A DNA stretch of 59,350 nucleotides from Pirellulales bacterium (GCA_020847515.1 JADLBW010000096.1:1-59350); one strand, 5' to 3'. Positions 26,754-36,105 are shown, counted from the first letter of the stretch. Translations and numbers: made by a program. The notes: generated by a model not told the origin, from the letters alone.

Positions 26754-27818
26754 GTGCCATTCACTACCCGCAGACATTTTCTGTCCACCGTTGCCGGCGC
26801 CTCGGCCGGGCTCCTGGCGCGCGGTGCGCTCCGCGCCGAAGCACCCGGTTTCGACAAGGCCCAGATCGCCATCACGCTCGACTTGGAGATGGCTCGCAAC
26901 TTTCCCCAATGGGAGGACGCCCATTGGGACTATGAAAAGGGGAACCTCAATCAAGCGGCCAAAGACTACGCCGTGCAGGCGGCTCGGAGGGTAAAAGAAC
27001 GCGGCGGGGTCATCCATACGTTCGCCGTAGGGCAGGTCTTTGAGCAGGAGAACGTCGACTGGCTCAAGGGGATTGCCGCCGAGGGGCACTCAATCGGCAA
27101 TCACACCTACGACCATATCTACCTGCTCGCGCAAAACCAGAACGAGTTGCAGTTCCGTTTCAGCCGCTCCCCATGGCTTACCCGCGGCCGGCCTTTGCCG
27201 GAGCTGATCCGCGACAACATTCAATTATGCACCATCGCACTTCGGGAGCGCGTAGGCGTCGAACCGGCCGGGTTCCGCACGCCCGGCGGGTTCGCCGCCG
27301 GGCTTGCCGGGCGCGAAGACCTGCAGCAAATGCTGCTCGATCTGGGCTTCGATTGGGTCAGCGCCAAATATCCGGCTCACGCGGGCATCGTCGACCTGCA
27401 CGGCTCTGGCGAGCCGCCGTCCCGCGAGGCGTTCGACAACATTGTGGCGGCCCAGGCAGAAAGCCAACCAATTCTGTACCCGACAGGGCTGTTGGACCTG
27501 CCGATGAATCCGATCAGCGACATTGGAGCGTTCCGCAACGGTCGCTGGCAGTTGCGAGATTTTCTTAAAGCGATCCGACTCGCCGTCGAATGGTGCATCG
27601 AGCATCGCGCCATGTACGACTTCCTATCGCATCCATCGTGCTTAGGCGTTGTCGACCCGGGTTTTCAGGCCATCGATCTGATTTGCGACCTCGTCGAGCA
27701 ATCGGGGGGAACGGCTGAAATCGCATCCCTGGACACGATCGCGAAGCGGGCCCGGCGCCAACTCGGCGCGCAAGGGCCTGAACACATTCGGAATAACGAC
27801 GCCGAGGATCAAAAATGA
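26754..27818 (+). CDS. Tat-exported polysaccharide deacetylase family protein
   Basis: A GTG start at 26754 gives TTRRHFLSTVAGASAGLLA, a twin-arginine signal. The NodB-type fold shows motif 2 as HSIGNHTYDH and motif 3 as FRTPGG. Motif 1, normally TFDDG, reads ITLDLEMAR, so only one acidic residue is clear. The C-terminal half (LVEQSGGTAEIASLDTIA) fits a family end strand. Usual members deacetylate N-acetylated or O-acetylated polysaccharides with a metal. The altered motif 1 makes deacetylase activity uncertain. Its ATGA stop/start overlap with the next gene indicates coupling to the PVC dehydrogenase. Confidence 0.85.
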   Translation: MPFTTRRHFLSTVAGASAGLLARGALRAEAPGFDKAQIAITLDLEMARNFPQWEDAHWDYEKGNLNQAAKDYAVQAARRVKERGGVIHTFAVGQVFEQENVDWLKGIAAEGHSIGNHTYDHIYLLAQNQNELQFRFSRSPWLTRGRPLPELIRDNIQLCTIALRERVGVEPAGFRTPGGFAAGLAGREDLQQMLLDLGFDWVSAKYPAHAGIVDLHGSGEPPSREAFDNIVAAQAESQPILYPTGLLDLPMNPISDIGAFRNGRWQLRDFLKAIRLAVEWCIEHRAMYDFLSHPSCLGVVDPGFQAIDLICDLVEQSGGTAEIASLDTIAKRARRQLGAQGPEHIRNNDAEDQK

Positions 27819-30800
27819 CCGTGACGGCATCGACTACGCGGCGACGGAGGGCGGCAGCGGGCAAATCACTTTCATTTGCCGCCGTGGCCGCGGTCGCCGC
27901 ATCCGCGGCCGGGCTCGTCAACGCCCAGGGCTACGGACGGGGCGAAGCGGTTCAGCATATGACAACCGCTGAAGGCCTGCGCGTCGAACTCTTCGCTAGC
28001 GAACCGGAAATTCGCCAGCCGATTTTCGTCAAGTGCGACGACCGCGGTCGACTGTGGACCATTCAATACTTGCAGTACCCGAATCCGGCCGGCCTGAAGC
28101 GCGTGAAGATCGACCGCTGGTCGCGCACCGTCTACGACCGCGTCCCCGAGCCGCCGCCGCACGGCCCGCGGGGCGCCGACAAAATTACGATCCTCGAAGA
28201 TACAGACGGCGACGGCCGAGCCGACAAGCTTAAGGACTTCATCGACGGGTTGAACCTGGTTACAGGCGTGGAATTCGGCCACGGCGGCGTGTTCGTGCTC
28301 AACGTGCCCTACTTGTTGTTCTATCCCGACGCCAACCGCGACGACGTGCCCGACGCCGACCCGGAAGTGCTGCTTACGGGTTTCGGAATGGAGGACGCTC
28401 AGGCCATGTCGAATCATCTCACGTGGGGGCCCGACGGGTGGCTCTACGGCGTCAACGGCAGTACGACGACATGCCGCATCCGCGGGACCGAATTCCAGCA
28501 GGGGCTGTGGCGGTATCACCCGATCACCAAAGAATTCGAACTATTCTGCGAGGGCGGCAGCAATTGTTACGGCGTCACGTTCGACGCCAACGGCGAGTGC
28601 TACTACTCGACCAACGGCGGGCCGTTCGTTCATGCCGTCCAAGGCGGATACTTCTACAAGAGCTTCGGCAAGCACGGGCCGCTGCACAATCTGTATGCCT
28701 ACCACTACTTTCCAGAGGTAGAGCGCGACCAGGTCCCCGGCGGGCCGCCCACTGGAGGCACGATCTACGGGGGCGAGGCATTCCCCGAGCGGTTTCGCGG
28801 CGCGTTCGTCGCGGGCAATTTTCTCGGGCATACGGTTTCGGCGTGGACCCTCCAGCCGGCGGGCAGCACGGTTCGCGCCCGTTTTGGCGAGGTGCTGTTA
28901 GACCTCCACGACGCCTGGTCGGGGCCGACCGACGTTTGTCTCGCTCCCGACGGCTCGCTATATGTTTCGGACTTCTTTGACGTGCGAACTGCTCACCCGG
29001 ATCCCGACGCCAACTGGGACCGCTCCAACGGCCGGATTTATAAGATTACGGCCGAAAGGGGCCAGCGGACGGTCGGCGCCGCTCCCATCAGCCAGCTCGC
29101 CAGCGAAGAACTCGTCAGCCTATTGCGGGGCCCGAACCGCTGGTTCGTCGACCGCGCTCGGGTGGAGCTGGCACATCGGCGAGACGCGACCGTTGCGGAC
29201 GAATTGCGAGAGATGGCGATACAGGCCGCGGATAATCAGCTCGCACTCGAAGGGCTATGGGCCTTACATGCCGTTACCGGAGTTGACGATCGATTAACGC
29301 TGCAACTGCTGGAGCACCCGTATCAGTACGTCCGCTCTTGGACAATTCGATTGGCAGGCGACCGACGGAAGGTTTCCCCTGAAGTTGCTGATCGCATGGC
29401 GAGCCTGGCGGCTAGCGAACCCAGCCCGATCGTGCGGGCTCAGCTAGCCGCCACGGCCAAGCGCTGCCCCGCCGACGAGGGATTGAGAATCGTCGAGGCG
29501 CTGCTGCTTCATCATCCGCATGAATCGGACCAGCGAATCCCATGGTTGATATGGTGGGCCGTCGAATCGAAAGTAAGTTCCGATACGAAGCTCGTTCTGG
29601 AAACGTTCGCACGCGATGCGATGTGGGCCAACCCGGCGGGCCGCGATAATCTTCTTCGTTTGATTCGGCGGTTCGCAGCCGATGGGACGTCGGCCGGCTA
29701 CGAGGCGTGCCTGGCGCTATTGGATAGCGCGCCGGCGGCGGAACTGGCCGGCGCCCATGAACACCTCCGTCTTGGATTATCCGAACGATCGGTCGGACTT
29801 TCCGGTATCGGCCAAGGCGAGTTGTTCGTCGCCCAAGCCGTCGACGGCACAGGTGCGCCGACCGAAAATGAGCGGCACTTTGAGCCCGTCGGCCGAGAGC
29901 TGCGAAGCTACGCCGAAAGGCTTTGGCGACAACAGCCGGGCAACACAGTGTACCTGGAATTGGCGTTGCGATCGGGGGTCGACGGGGCGGTTGAATCGCT
30001 TCACCACGCGGCATTCGAGAGGTCAACGGACGACGAAGACCAGGTGGCCTTGCTGAAGTTGTTGCGCACCTTCGGATCGCCCGCGGTCGGCGAACGCCTG
30101 ATCGAGGTGCTTCATTCCCAGGAGCCGGAACAAGTCAAACTCGCCGCCGTGGAAGCGCTCGCGGCGCATGCGAGCGATAAGACGACCGAGCCGCTGCTCT
30201 CGGCGTACGACGCGCTGTCCCCGCTGTTGCGCTCGCGCGTTCGAGAAGTGCTATTCTCGCGGCCGGAGTCAGCCCTAAGGTTCCTCGCGATGATCGACGA
30301 GGGCGCGCTGTCGCCGGCGGAAGCGCCGGTCGATCAGTTGGGTCGTCTGGCCCTGCATAAGAACGAAGCCATCGACGCGCTGGTGCGGAAGCATTGGGGA
30401 AACATCGGTCCCGGCTCGACGGAAGAAAAGCTGGCGACCATGCGACGTTATAACAACGATCTTCGTCCCGGCGGAGGCGATCCGCGCCAAGGCAAGGAAC
30501 TATTTACCAAGCATTGCGCGATCTGCCATCAGTTGCACGGCGAGGGAGCCAAAGTCGGGCCCGACCTGACGACGGCAAATCGGCAAGACTTGGCTGCACT
30601 GCTGGGAAATATTGTGGACCCCAGCGCCGTCATCCGCCGCGAGTACATGAATTACGTCGTGCTCACGTCGTCGGGGCAAGTATATTCCGGACTACTGGCC
30701 GAGCAAAACGCCGCGTCGATCGTCGTCGTAGACGCCAAGAACCAGCGCATCGAGATACCTCTTGACGAAGTGGAATCCGTCGAGGAGTCCGAGGTTTCAC

Positions 30801-30886
30801 TCATGCCTGAACGTATCCTCGAGGCGCTCGCGCCCCAGCAGATTCGCGATCTGTTCGCGTATCTTCAGCAAGACTTCGGAAAGTGA
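27815..30886 (+). CDS. PVC-type membrane-bound dehydrogenase with HEAT repeats and C-terminal cytochrome c
   Basis: The 1023-residue protein has a basic N terminus and signal peptide ending near residue 37. An N-terminal beta-propeller follows (GLRVELFASEPEIRQPIFVK, ILEDTDGDGRADKLKDFIDG, MSNHLTWGPDGWLYGVNGS, TDVCLAPDGSLYVSDFFD). A long HEAT-like region comes next (residues ~440-860). The C-terminal heme-binding domain has CAICH at residues 901-905 and the axial-ligand region VGPDLT. This is the planctomycete PVC-type dehydrogenase architecture, which probably oxidises a periplasmic sugar or amine-related substrate and passes electrons to the cytochrome. Its ATG overlaps the deacetylase TGA (ATGA). 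Confidence 0.92.
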   Translation: MTVTASTTRRRRAAAGKSLSFAAVAAVAASAAGLVNAQGYGRGEAVQHMTTAEGLRVELFASEPEIRQPIFVKCDDRGRLWTIQYLQYPNPAGLKRVKIDRWSRTVYDRVPEPPPHGPRGADKITILEDTDGDGRADKLKDFIDGLNLVTGVEFGHGGVFVLNVPYLLFYPDANRDDVPDADPEVLLTGFGMEDAQAMSNHLTWGPDGWLYGVNGSTTTCRIRGTEFQQGLWRYHPITKEFELFCEGGSNCYGVTFDANGECYYSTNGGPFVHAVQGGYFYKSFGKHGPLHNLYAYHYFPEVERDQVPGGPPTGGTIYGGEAFPERFRGAFVAGNFLGHTVSAWTLQPAGSTVRARFGEVLLDLHDAWSGPTDVCLAPDGSLYVSDFFDVRTAHPDPDANWDRSNGRIYKITAERGQRTVGAAPISQLASEELVSLLRGPNRWFVDRARVELAHRRDATVADELREMAIQAADNQLALEGLWALHAVTGVDDRLTLQLLEHPYQYVRSWTIRLAGDRRKVSPEVADRMASLAASEPSPIVRAQLAATAKRCPADEGLRIVEALLLHHPHESDQRIPWLIWWAVESKVSSDTKLVLETFARDAMWANPAGRDNLLRLIRRFAADGTSAGYEACLALLDSAPAAELAGAHEHLRLGLSERSVGLSGIGQGELFVAQAVDGTGAPTENERHFEPVGRELRSYAERLWRQQPGNTVYLELALRSGVDGAVESLHHAAFERSTDDEDQVALLKLLRTFGSPAVGERLIEVLHSQEPEQVKLAAVEALAAHASDKTTEPLLSAYDALSPLLRSRVREVLFSRPESALRFLAMIDEGALSPAEAPVDQLGRLALHKNEAIDALVRKHWGNIGPGSTEEKLATMRRYNNDLRPGGGDPRQGKELFTKHCAICHQLHGEGAKVGPDLTTANRQDLAALLGNIVDPSAVIRREYMNYVVLTSSGQVYSGLLAEQNAASIVVVDAKNQRIEIPLDEVESVEESEVSLMPERILEALAPQQIRDLFAYLQQDFGK

Positions 30887-30893
30887 CGTTGCT

Positions 30894-32777
30894 ATGCTCG
30901 ATCACGCGGGGCGTCTAGAAGCTGCGTCGAATCCCCCTCCCTCGAAGGGAGGGGCCAGGGGAGGGCTTGAAAATGCTCGGAGAATTCGCCCGTCGCTCAA
31001 CCTTTCCTCCCTGGGCAGAGGGATATTGAAACTGCTGCTAGTGGTGGGCGCCGTGGTGTGTAGCCGGTACGCCGGCGCCTCCACGGCCGAACAGGCGACG
31101 CCCGGGCATCCTCGGCTTTACTTTTCAGCAAGTGATTTGCCGCGTCTTCGCGAGCTTCGCAGCACCGGCGTTCATCAGCGGATTTGGAGCAATCTGACTC
31201 GGTCCGCCGATTGGTGCGCGGCGCAGGCGGTCCGTCAGGAGTGGATCGCTCCGGCCGCCGATGATCCGCAATTTGAAAACCTTTATGATCGCTTCTACGC
31301 CGCCATGCGCGATATGGCGATCATCGAGCATTTGGCGCTCACCTCGGCGCTCGCCGATCCAGCGAACGACCCTTACTTCGAACCCGCGCGCAAGCACCTT
31401 CTGGCAGCGGCTGCCGTATGGCGCCTTGAAGCGGAAACGCCGCCGGACGCCAGCAAGGCCTACGCCGTCCTGCGAGTCGTGAAAGCCCTGGCGGTCGGGT
31501 ACGATGCGCTGTTCCCGCGTCTGACTGCTGATGAACGCCGCGAAGTGAGCGCGACAATTGCCGCCGTCGCGGAGGGATACTACCGGTTTTTCCAGGATCC
31601 TGCTGTCGCCGGCGAAGGCTACAACAAGCATCACGGCAGCGTCGACGCCGCGCCGCTGGGCATCGCGGCCCTGGCGCTGTTGGGCGACGACAGTGCGGCG
31701 CAAGGCTGGCTTGATCTCGCCCTGCAAAAGCATGTCGACTATCTGCTTCCCCATGCCCTGACGCCGAGCGGCACGAACGATCAATCGTCGAACTTCTGGG
31801 CCTCCACGCTCCAGTACCGCATATTGTTCTTCGAACCGCTGCGGCGCGTTACCGGCCGCGATCTGCTCGCCGAATTCCCCGACGCACTGCCAGGTCAGAT
31901 GGCCTTGGCAGCCGTCGCCGGAGGGCAATCCTCTGACCTGGAGTTCAACGAGAACAACCGCTCCGTTCTGTTCGGCCCATCGTACGGCCAGATCAACTAC
32001 TGGTCGCCGGTGCTGTTGTACCTGGCGCGTTGTCAGGGCCGGCCGATCTATCAGCATCTGGCGCTGTGGGACGAGTCGCTGGGATTGCTGCAGCGAACGC
32101 GCTACATTACGCCGCGCCGTAAAGAGGAGTTGATGTTTAGCTTCGGGCCTTACGCCTATTTGTGGTGCGATCCAACGATCGCTCCGGACATTGAACCCAA
32201 GCTGCCGCACTCATTTTATTTCCCGGAACCGGCAGTCAGCGAAGGGTACCTGCGCGCCTCCTATGAGCCCGGTGGCATTGTCGTGGCCCAGCGGAAGGGA
32301 GGGCTGGTCGTCCATGCGGGCGGGCGCGCCGTGCTGGTGGATCGGCTGGGAACTGAAGACAGCCAAGAGCCGTCCGCGGCTGTCAAGGAACTGACCGTCA
32401 CCGACGACGGTCGCCGGGCCACGATCCGCTGCATCGGCCCCGACGCGGCCGGCCTGGGAGAGCAACTGGTGACGCTCAATCGGCCGGCAAAGCTATTCAT
32501 CAAGCGGCAGAGCTCGCGCCCCCTCACGTGGTGGTATGCCGGCAACGCCCGCCGAGAGGGCAATACGTTGCTATGGCCCGACGGCGTGAGCTTGACCGTC
32601 GCCAAGGGCGCTATTGCAGAGATCGAACCGGATGGTTTCATTGAAGAAAAAACCCATTACGGCGGAATGAAGTTCGCCGATCCCCATCCGTTCGTCTATC
32701 CCACGGTCAAGACCGAGCCCGTAGACGGGCAGATAATCCTGGAGATCACGGCGCCGGCCGACTCCGAAACGAAGTAG
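30894..32777 (+). CDS. exported heparinase II/III-like polysaccharide lyase family protein
   Basis: The body (about 580 residues) resembles the alpha/alpha-toroid of heparinase/alginate-lyase-like proteins. Features are HPRLYFSASDLPRLREL, YDRFYAAMRDMAIIEHLAL, YNKHHGSVDAAPLGIAAL (Asn/His/His in the toroid cleft) and a beta-rich C-terminal half (GGIVVAQRKGGLVVHAGGRA). The start is ambiguous. The ATG at 30894 gives 627 residues, but its first 44 residues are encoded by a palindromic repeat (PPPSKGGARGG). A TTG at 31026 gives a clean signal peptide (KLLLVVGAVVCSRYAGAS) with AGAGGG just upstream and may be the true start. It lies in the polysaccharide-active exported cluster; cleavage specificity is unknown. 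Confidence 0.78.
   Translation: MLDHAGRLEAASNPPPSKGGARGGLENARRIRPSLNLSSLGRGILKLLLVVGAVVCSRYAGASTAEQATPGHPRLYFSASDLPRLRELRSTGVHQRIWSNLTRSADWCAAQAVRQEWIAPAADDPQFENLYDRFYAAMRDMAIIEHLALTSALADPANDPYFEPARKHLLAAAAVWRLEAETPPDASKAYAVLRVVKALAVGYDALFPRLTADERREVSATIAAVAEGYYRFFQDPAVAGEGYNKHHGSVDAAPLGIAALALLGDDSAAQGWLDLALQKHVDYLLPHALTPSGTNDQSSNFWASTLQYRILFFEPLRRVTGRDLLAEFPDALPGQMALAAVAGGQSSDLEFNENNRSVLFGPSYGQINYWSPVLLYLARCQGRPIYQHLALWDESLGLLQRTRYITPRRKEELMFSFGPYAYLWCDPTIAPDIEPKLPHSFYFPEPAVSEGYLRASYEPGGIVVAQRKGGLVVHAGGRAVLVDRLGTEDSQEPSAAVKELTVTDDGRRATIRCIGPDAAGLGEQLVTLNRPAKLFIKRQSSRPLTWWYAGNARREGNTLLWPDGVSLTVAKGAIAEIEPDGFIEEKTHYGGMKFADPHPFVYPTVKTEPVDGQIILEITAPADSETK
30931..31030 (+). repeat. palindromic G/C-rich repeat at the 5' end of the lyase gene
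   Basis: CCCCTCCCT (30934-30942), a CGA loop and AGGGAGGGG (30946-30954) form a perfect 9-bp hairpin. GCCAGGGGAGGG follows, and CCTCCCTGGGCAGAGGG lies near 31015. The in-frame peptide NPPPSKGGARGG is, to my recollection, a frequent artefact of such intergenic palindromic repeats in unrelated bacteria. The element sits where a signal peptide should begin. Confidence 0.6.
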
Positions 32778-32813
32778 ATTCTCGGCACGCCCTACGAAAA
32801 GGAAGCTCTTATC

Positions 32814-33896
32814 ATGAATCGGCATCAGCATCTGGCTGGCATTGTCGTAGCGCTCTCGACCTTCCACGCCGCCCTCGCCGATGAGCCGCCGGCACGAACG
32901 TATCAAAATGAATTAACGCTCCTAAAAAACCCGCCTCCATTGCTGGCTGACTTTCCCGAGTTCGTCCAGCCAGTCGTTGAAGAGCGGCGATACGAAGCGC
33001 CTGTCCTGGTTGACGAACCGGCCGCCGACTTGGACGTACGGGCCTGGCGGTTCTCTTACAACGCTCGCGGCATTATCGAAATGCCGAATCGCCTGGAAGC
33101 AGGTCATACGGCCGTGATTTTCGTTCATCCGTGGGGGATCGACGACAGCCAAGGGTGGATCACTCCTGAGCCGGCGGGAGTCGCCGACTTTTGCACGCCG
33201 ACGAAGAATCACCTCGCCGGAAGGCATACCAAGGAAGTCATCGATCCGTTCTTGAAACGACTTCGCGGCAGGGCGGGCCTGGTGATGTATAGCCTGCGCG
33301 GCCACGAACAACCGGTTCACGCAAAGCTGTACCGCTCGATCCGCAAGAAGCCGAGCGACGCCGAGCGCGAACAAGGACGGCGGGAACTCAACGAAATCCT
33401 GGCCCGGTTCGAGTATCGCGGCCAAGCGCTGCCGCGGGAACTGACCCTCTCCAGCGCGTCGCCCGTCAAAGACTACTTTCAGCAATTCCCCGGCCTCGAC
33501 GCCAGCGGGCGGTACAACAACGAAGGCTACTGGGATCTGCCAATTCCCATCAGCGACGCCGTGGAGGTCTTTCCGAACGATGTTGTGATTTACGACGAAG
33601 ACGGCTATCCGGCGCTGCGCGATTTTTTGAAACAGCACCAGATCCGTCACGTGCTACTAGTCGGATATGCAACCGACATGTGTTTCTGCCTGACGACGGC
33701 CGGTTACAGCAATCTGTCGAAGGATTTCAATGTCTTCCTCGTGGGCGACGCCACGCTCGCCACATTTCCCGCCAACAGCACCCCGCAGTACGCGACGAAC
33801 GCGCACGTTTCCTTCGCTTCGCTCAACCAACTGATCACCCAAACGTCTTGGGTTCAGCTCAGTTCACCGTCTGCGGCGACCGCGAGCAACCGGTGA
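32814..33896 (+). CDS. exported isochorismatase-like hydrolase family protein
   Basis: AAGGAAG before the ATG at 32814 supports a 360-residue precursor with a signal peptide ending around ALADE. The cysteine-hydrolase core is recognisable from HVLLVGYATDMCFCLTTAGY, in which Cys fits the nucleophile after the cis-peptide turn, and from NVFLVGDATLATFP. The usual first-strand Asp (D-x-Q) is replaced: AVIFVHPWGIDD has His at that place. The protein is longer than typical isochorismatases (~200 residues), with an N-terminal addition of about 90 residues. Its 3' end overlaps the convergent xylanase gene by 38 bp. The substrate is unknown. Confidence 0.8.
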   Translation: MNRHQHLAGIVVALSTFHAALADEPPARTYQNELTLLKNPPPLLADFPEFVQPVVEERRYEAPVLVDEPAADLDVRAWRFSYNARGIIEMPNRLEAGHTAVIFVHPWGIDDSQGWITPEPAGVADFCTPTKNHLAGRHTKEVIDPFLKRLRGRAGLVMYSLRGHEQPVHAKLYRSIRKKPSDAEREQGRRELNEILARFEYRGQALPRELTLSSASPVKDYFQQFPGLDASGRYNNEGYWDLPIPISDAVEVFPNDVVIYDEDGYPALRDFLKQHQIRHVLLVGYATDMCFCLTTAGYSNLSKDFNVFLVGDATLATFPANSTPQYATNAHVSFASLNQLITQTSWVQLSSPSAATASNR

Positions 33897-35949
33897 CGCT
33901 TCGCCAGCTTATCAGCGGTTCGCGCACCGCCGCGATCGTAAGGAGCGAAGCTGATCCCGCTGCTGATCGGCGCTTCAACAACAATGCTGCAGCCAGCGCG
34001 CACAGTGCCGCGGCGGCCGATCCAGGCTCGGGCAGGGCGGCGGCCGCGGTTGGGGATGCAGCGGCTGCAAACGCGCCGAACTGCCGTTGCCACAGCAGAT
34101 AATCGGCGCCACTGAGCTCGCCGTGGCCGCCAGACGCGGCTCCAAACCTACTGTTCCACGCGGACAGATCGTCCACGTCTATGTCGTGATCGTTGTCGAA
34201 GTCGGCCGCCAGATCGACGACGAGCTGGTAGTCGGTTTGCCCCTTGGTCAATGAAAGAGGATAGGCGCGGCCGCCAACGGTGACGTCGTAGTCGCCAAAA
34301 AAGCCGCTGAATTCGACGGCGCCGTTCTCGTCGGCCGTCAGCATCAGGTCCGTGTTCCACTCATTCATGAGCTCTTCATAGCGGAGCCCCGCGGGGGTGA
34401 GGTTCCAATTCGCATCGACTAAGGCGCCCAGCGCGGCTTGGCTCCAGATGGCCCCTGTCCAGAAGCCCCACATGTTAAAGGCAGTTGCGCTAGGCGAACC
34501 GAAGACCATCCGCATGGTGTCTTCCAACGCGTCGGCGACCGCGACCCCGCTCGGGGAGCCGTAGTTTTGCACCCCGAATTCCGTCAAACCGAAGGGTTTG
34601 CCGGTGAGCGAAAGGTTTTGGAAGACTTGTTGCATGCGAGCCGCGCTGTGGGGGCTGTTCGCGTTGGCGTTGCCGTCGAGCAGGGCATAGTACTGCACGC
34701 CGTAGCCGTCGACCTGGCCCCCGGCCGACTCGATGACTTCGCCGTGCTCACGGTACCAATTGGCGTAGTTATCGGGGACAAATCCGGGGGTCAGAGGGTT
34801 ATCGGAAAATTGCAGCAGGTTGTACTCGTTCAGGTAAAGCTTTACGTCGGCGCCCGCGGCGTGGGCGGCGGCCCCGACGTTGTTGAAGATGCCCGCCAAC
34901 CCGGCGTCGCCAAAGATCGCGCGGAACTCGCCTTCATGCAGCCCCTCGTTGAGTACATCGAGCTCAAAGTAATCCTGGGCCCGGGCGAGGCCCGCGCCGT
35001 CGCCGACGTAGTAGGCGATTCGCTCGTTGATTTCGGCCAGCAGATCGCTCTTGGCGGTCGCAGAGCCGCTGACGGCCTGCGAAATGAGCGCATTGACCCA
35101 TCCTGGACTGCCGGCGTCGTTCGACCACAGCAGGTTATGCTGGCGAAAGCGCATACCGTTCAGTTTGGCGAATGCGACGATCGCATCGTTGGTCGCCATG
35201 TTCACAACATCGGGGGTCGCCTCGTTGGCCGACCACTTGCCGGCATTCTCCGGCACGAGCATATTGAAATGAGATCTGATGAACTGCTGGTATTTCTCAG
35301 CGGTCGAGCCTGGCGGCGGGTTAACGGCCCAGAAGTCGGCGTCAAACGCAGGGTTGGCAGCGGCCGTGCCGAAGCTGAAGGCGTGGTTTCGCAGTTCCAC
35401 ATGCACCTGCGCGCCCGGCTCAACGCCGACCAGGCTGAGCAGCGCATGCCCCTTGCGACCGGTCTCGATGTAGGTGTTCGCCGCGGCCAGCGCCAGCGCA
35501 TCGCTGCCGACGTTCGTTACCTGGGCGCCGGAGACGCTCAAGCTGCCCACCGTCAGCGAGCGACTGCTCTTGTCGGCGTCGTTGCTGAAATCAGTGCGGA
35601 TGAAATGGACGCCTGTCGGCAGCGAGAACGTATGCTGGTAGGTGCTCAGTCCGGCGGCAACGTCGAAGCTCGCGCGCGAATCCCCTACGGCGATATTCAT
35701 ACGCGGCGCCACGCCGCCGGCCGACTGCCCCGCCGCTTGCACGGAAATGGTGACGTCGCCGGGGGAGTCAAGCGTCACGTAGGCGCCGACGTAGCCATTG
35801 CTGTTGAGCCGCCAGGCGCTGCCGCTGGCAGAACCGCTGGACCGCAGAGCAAGCATGCCGCCGTCGATCGTCGTCTGTGCGCGTACGAATGTTGCACAGC
35901 CGCTGGCAAGCAAAATAGCAATCAGCGGCAGTCCAGGGCGATTCGTCAT
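33859..35949 (-). CDS. GH10 endo-1,4-beta-xylanase with N-terminal CBM-like and C-terminal dockerin-like/PEP-CTERM regions
   Basis: The 696-residue precursor has a signal peptide ending near VRAQ. A beta-sandwich at residues ~28-150 ends in HFIRTDFSNDADKSS, which recalls calcium-dependent xylan-binding modules (CBM36/60-like). The GH10 barrel follows, with FRQHNLLW, acid/base Glu335 in LDVLNEG and nucleophile Glu457 in GLTEFG. Dockerin-like D-x-D-x-D repeats come next (DFDNDHDIDVDDLSAW, ELSGADYLLWQ), then the PEP-CTERM tail LPEPGSAAAALCALAAALLL-KRR. About 35 extra residues follow the RR stop-transfer, overlapping the convergent gene at 33896. It probably cuts xylan at the cell surface. Confidence 0.9.
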   Translation of the reverse strand: MTNRPGLPLIAILLASGCATFVRAQTTIDGGMLALRSSGSASGSAWRLNSNGYVGAYVTLDSPGDVTISVQAAGQSAGGVAPRMNIAVGDSRASFDVAAGLSTYQHTFSLPTGVHFIRTDFSNDADKSSRSLTVGSLSVSGAQVTNVGSDALALAAANTYIETGRKGHALLSLVGVEPGAQVHVELRNHAFSFGTAAANPAFDADFWAVNPPPGSTAEKYQQFIRSHFNMLVPENAGKWSANEATPDVVNMATNDAIVAFAKLNGMRFRQHNLLWSNDAGSPGWVNALISQAVSGSATAKSDLLAEINERIAYYVGDGAGLARAQDYFELDVLNEGLHEGEFRAIFGDAGLAGIFNNVGAAAHAAGADVKLYLNEYNLLQFSDNPLTPGFVPDNYANWYREHGEVIESAGGQVDGYGVQYYALLDGNANANSPHSAARMQQVFQNLSLTGKPFGLTEFGVQNYGSPSGVAVADALEDTMRMVFGSPSATAFNMWGFWTGAIWSQAALGALVDANWNLTPAGLRYEELMNEWNTDLMLTADENGAVEFSGFFGDYDVTVGGRAYPLSLTKGQTDYQLVVDLAADFDNDHDIDVDDLSAWNSRFGAASGGHGELSGADYLLWQRQFGAFAAAASPTAAAALPEPGSAAAALCALAAALLLKRRSAAGSASLLTIAAVREPLISWRSVTGCSRSPQTVN

Positions 35950-36105
35950 CGATCTGCTTTATGCGGGGCGCGAGGTGCACAATCGCCTGGCAGAGCATAA
36001 CGCTCGCGAGCCGGCCGCGCCTCGGAGCGTCGCCCGCCGCTAGGGCACGGCAAGCAAGATCGCTCGTCAGGGTCAGCTATCGATTGTGAGAAGGGCCAAT
36101 TGAAT

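Noticed and set aside
34438-36000. About 520-codon open frame on the plus strand opposite the xylanase gene
   Set aside because: It lies antisense to a gene with GH10 catalytic motifs and a signal peptide, has a low-complexity Arg/Val/Gly-rich product and no recognisable domain. Long antisense frames are expected at this GC content.
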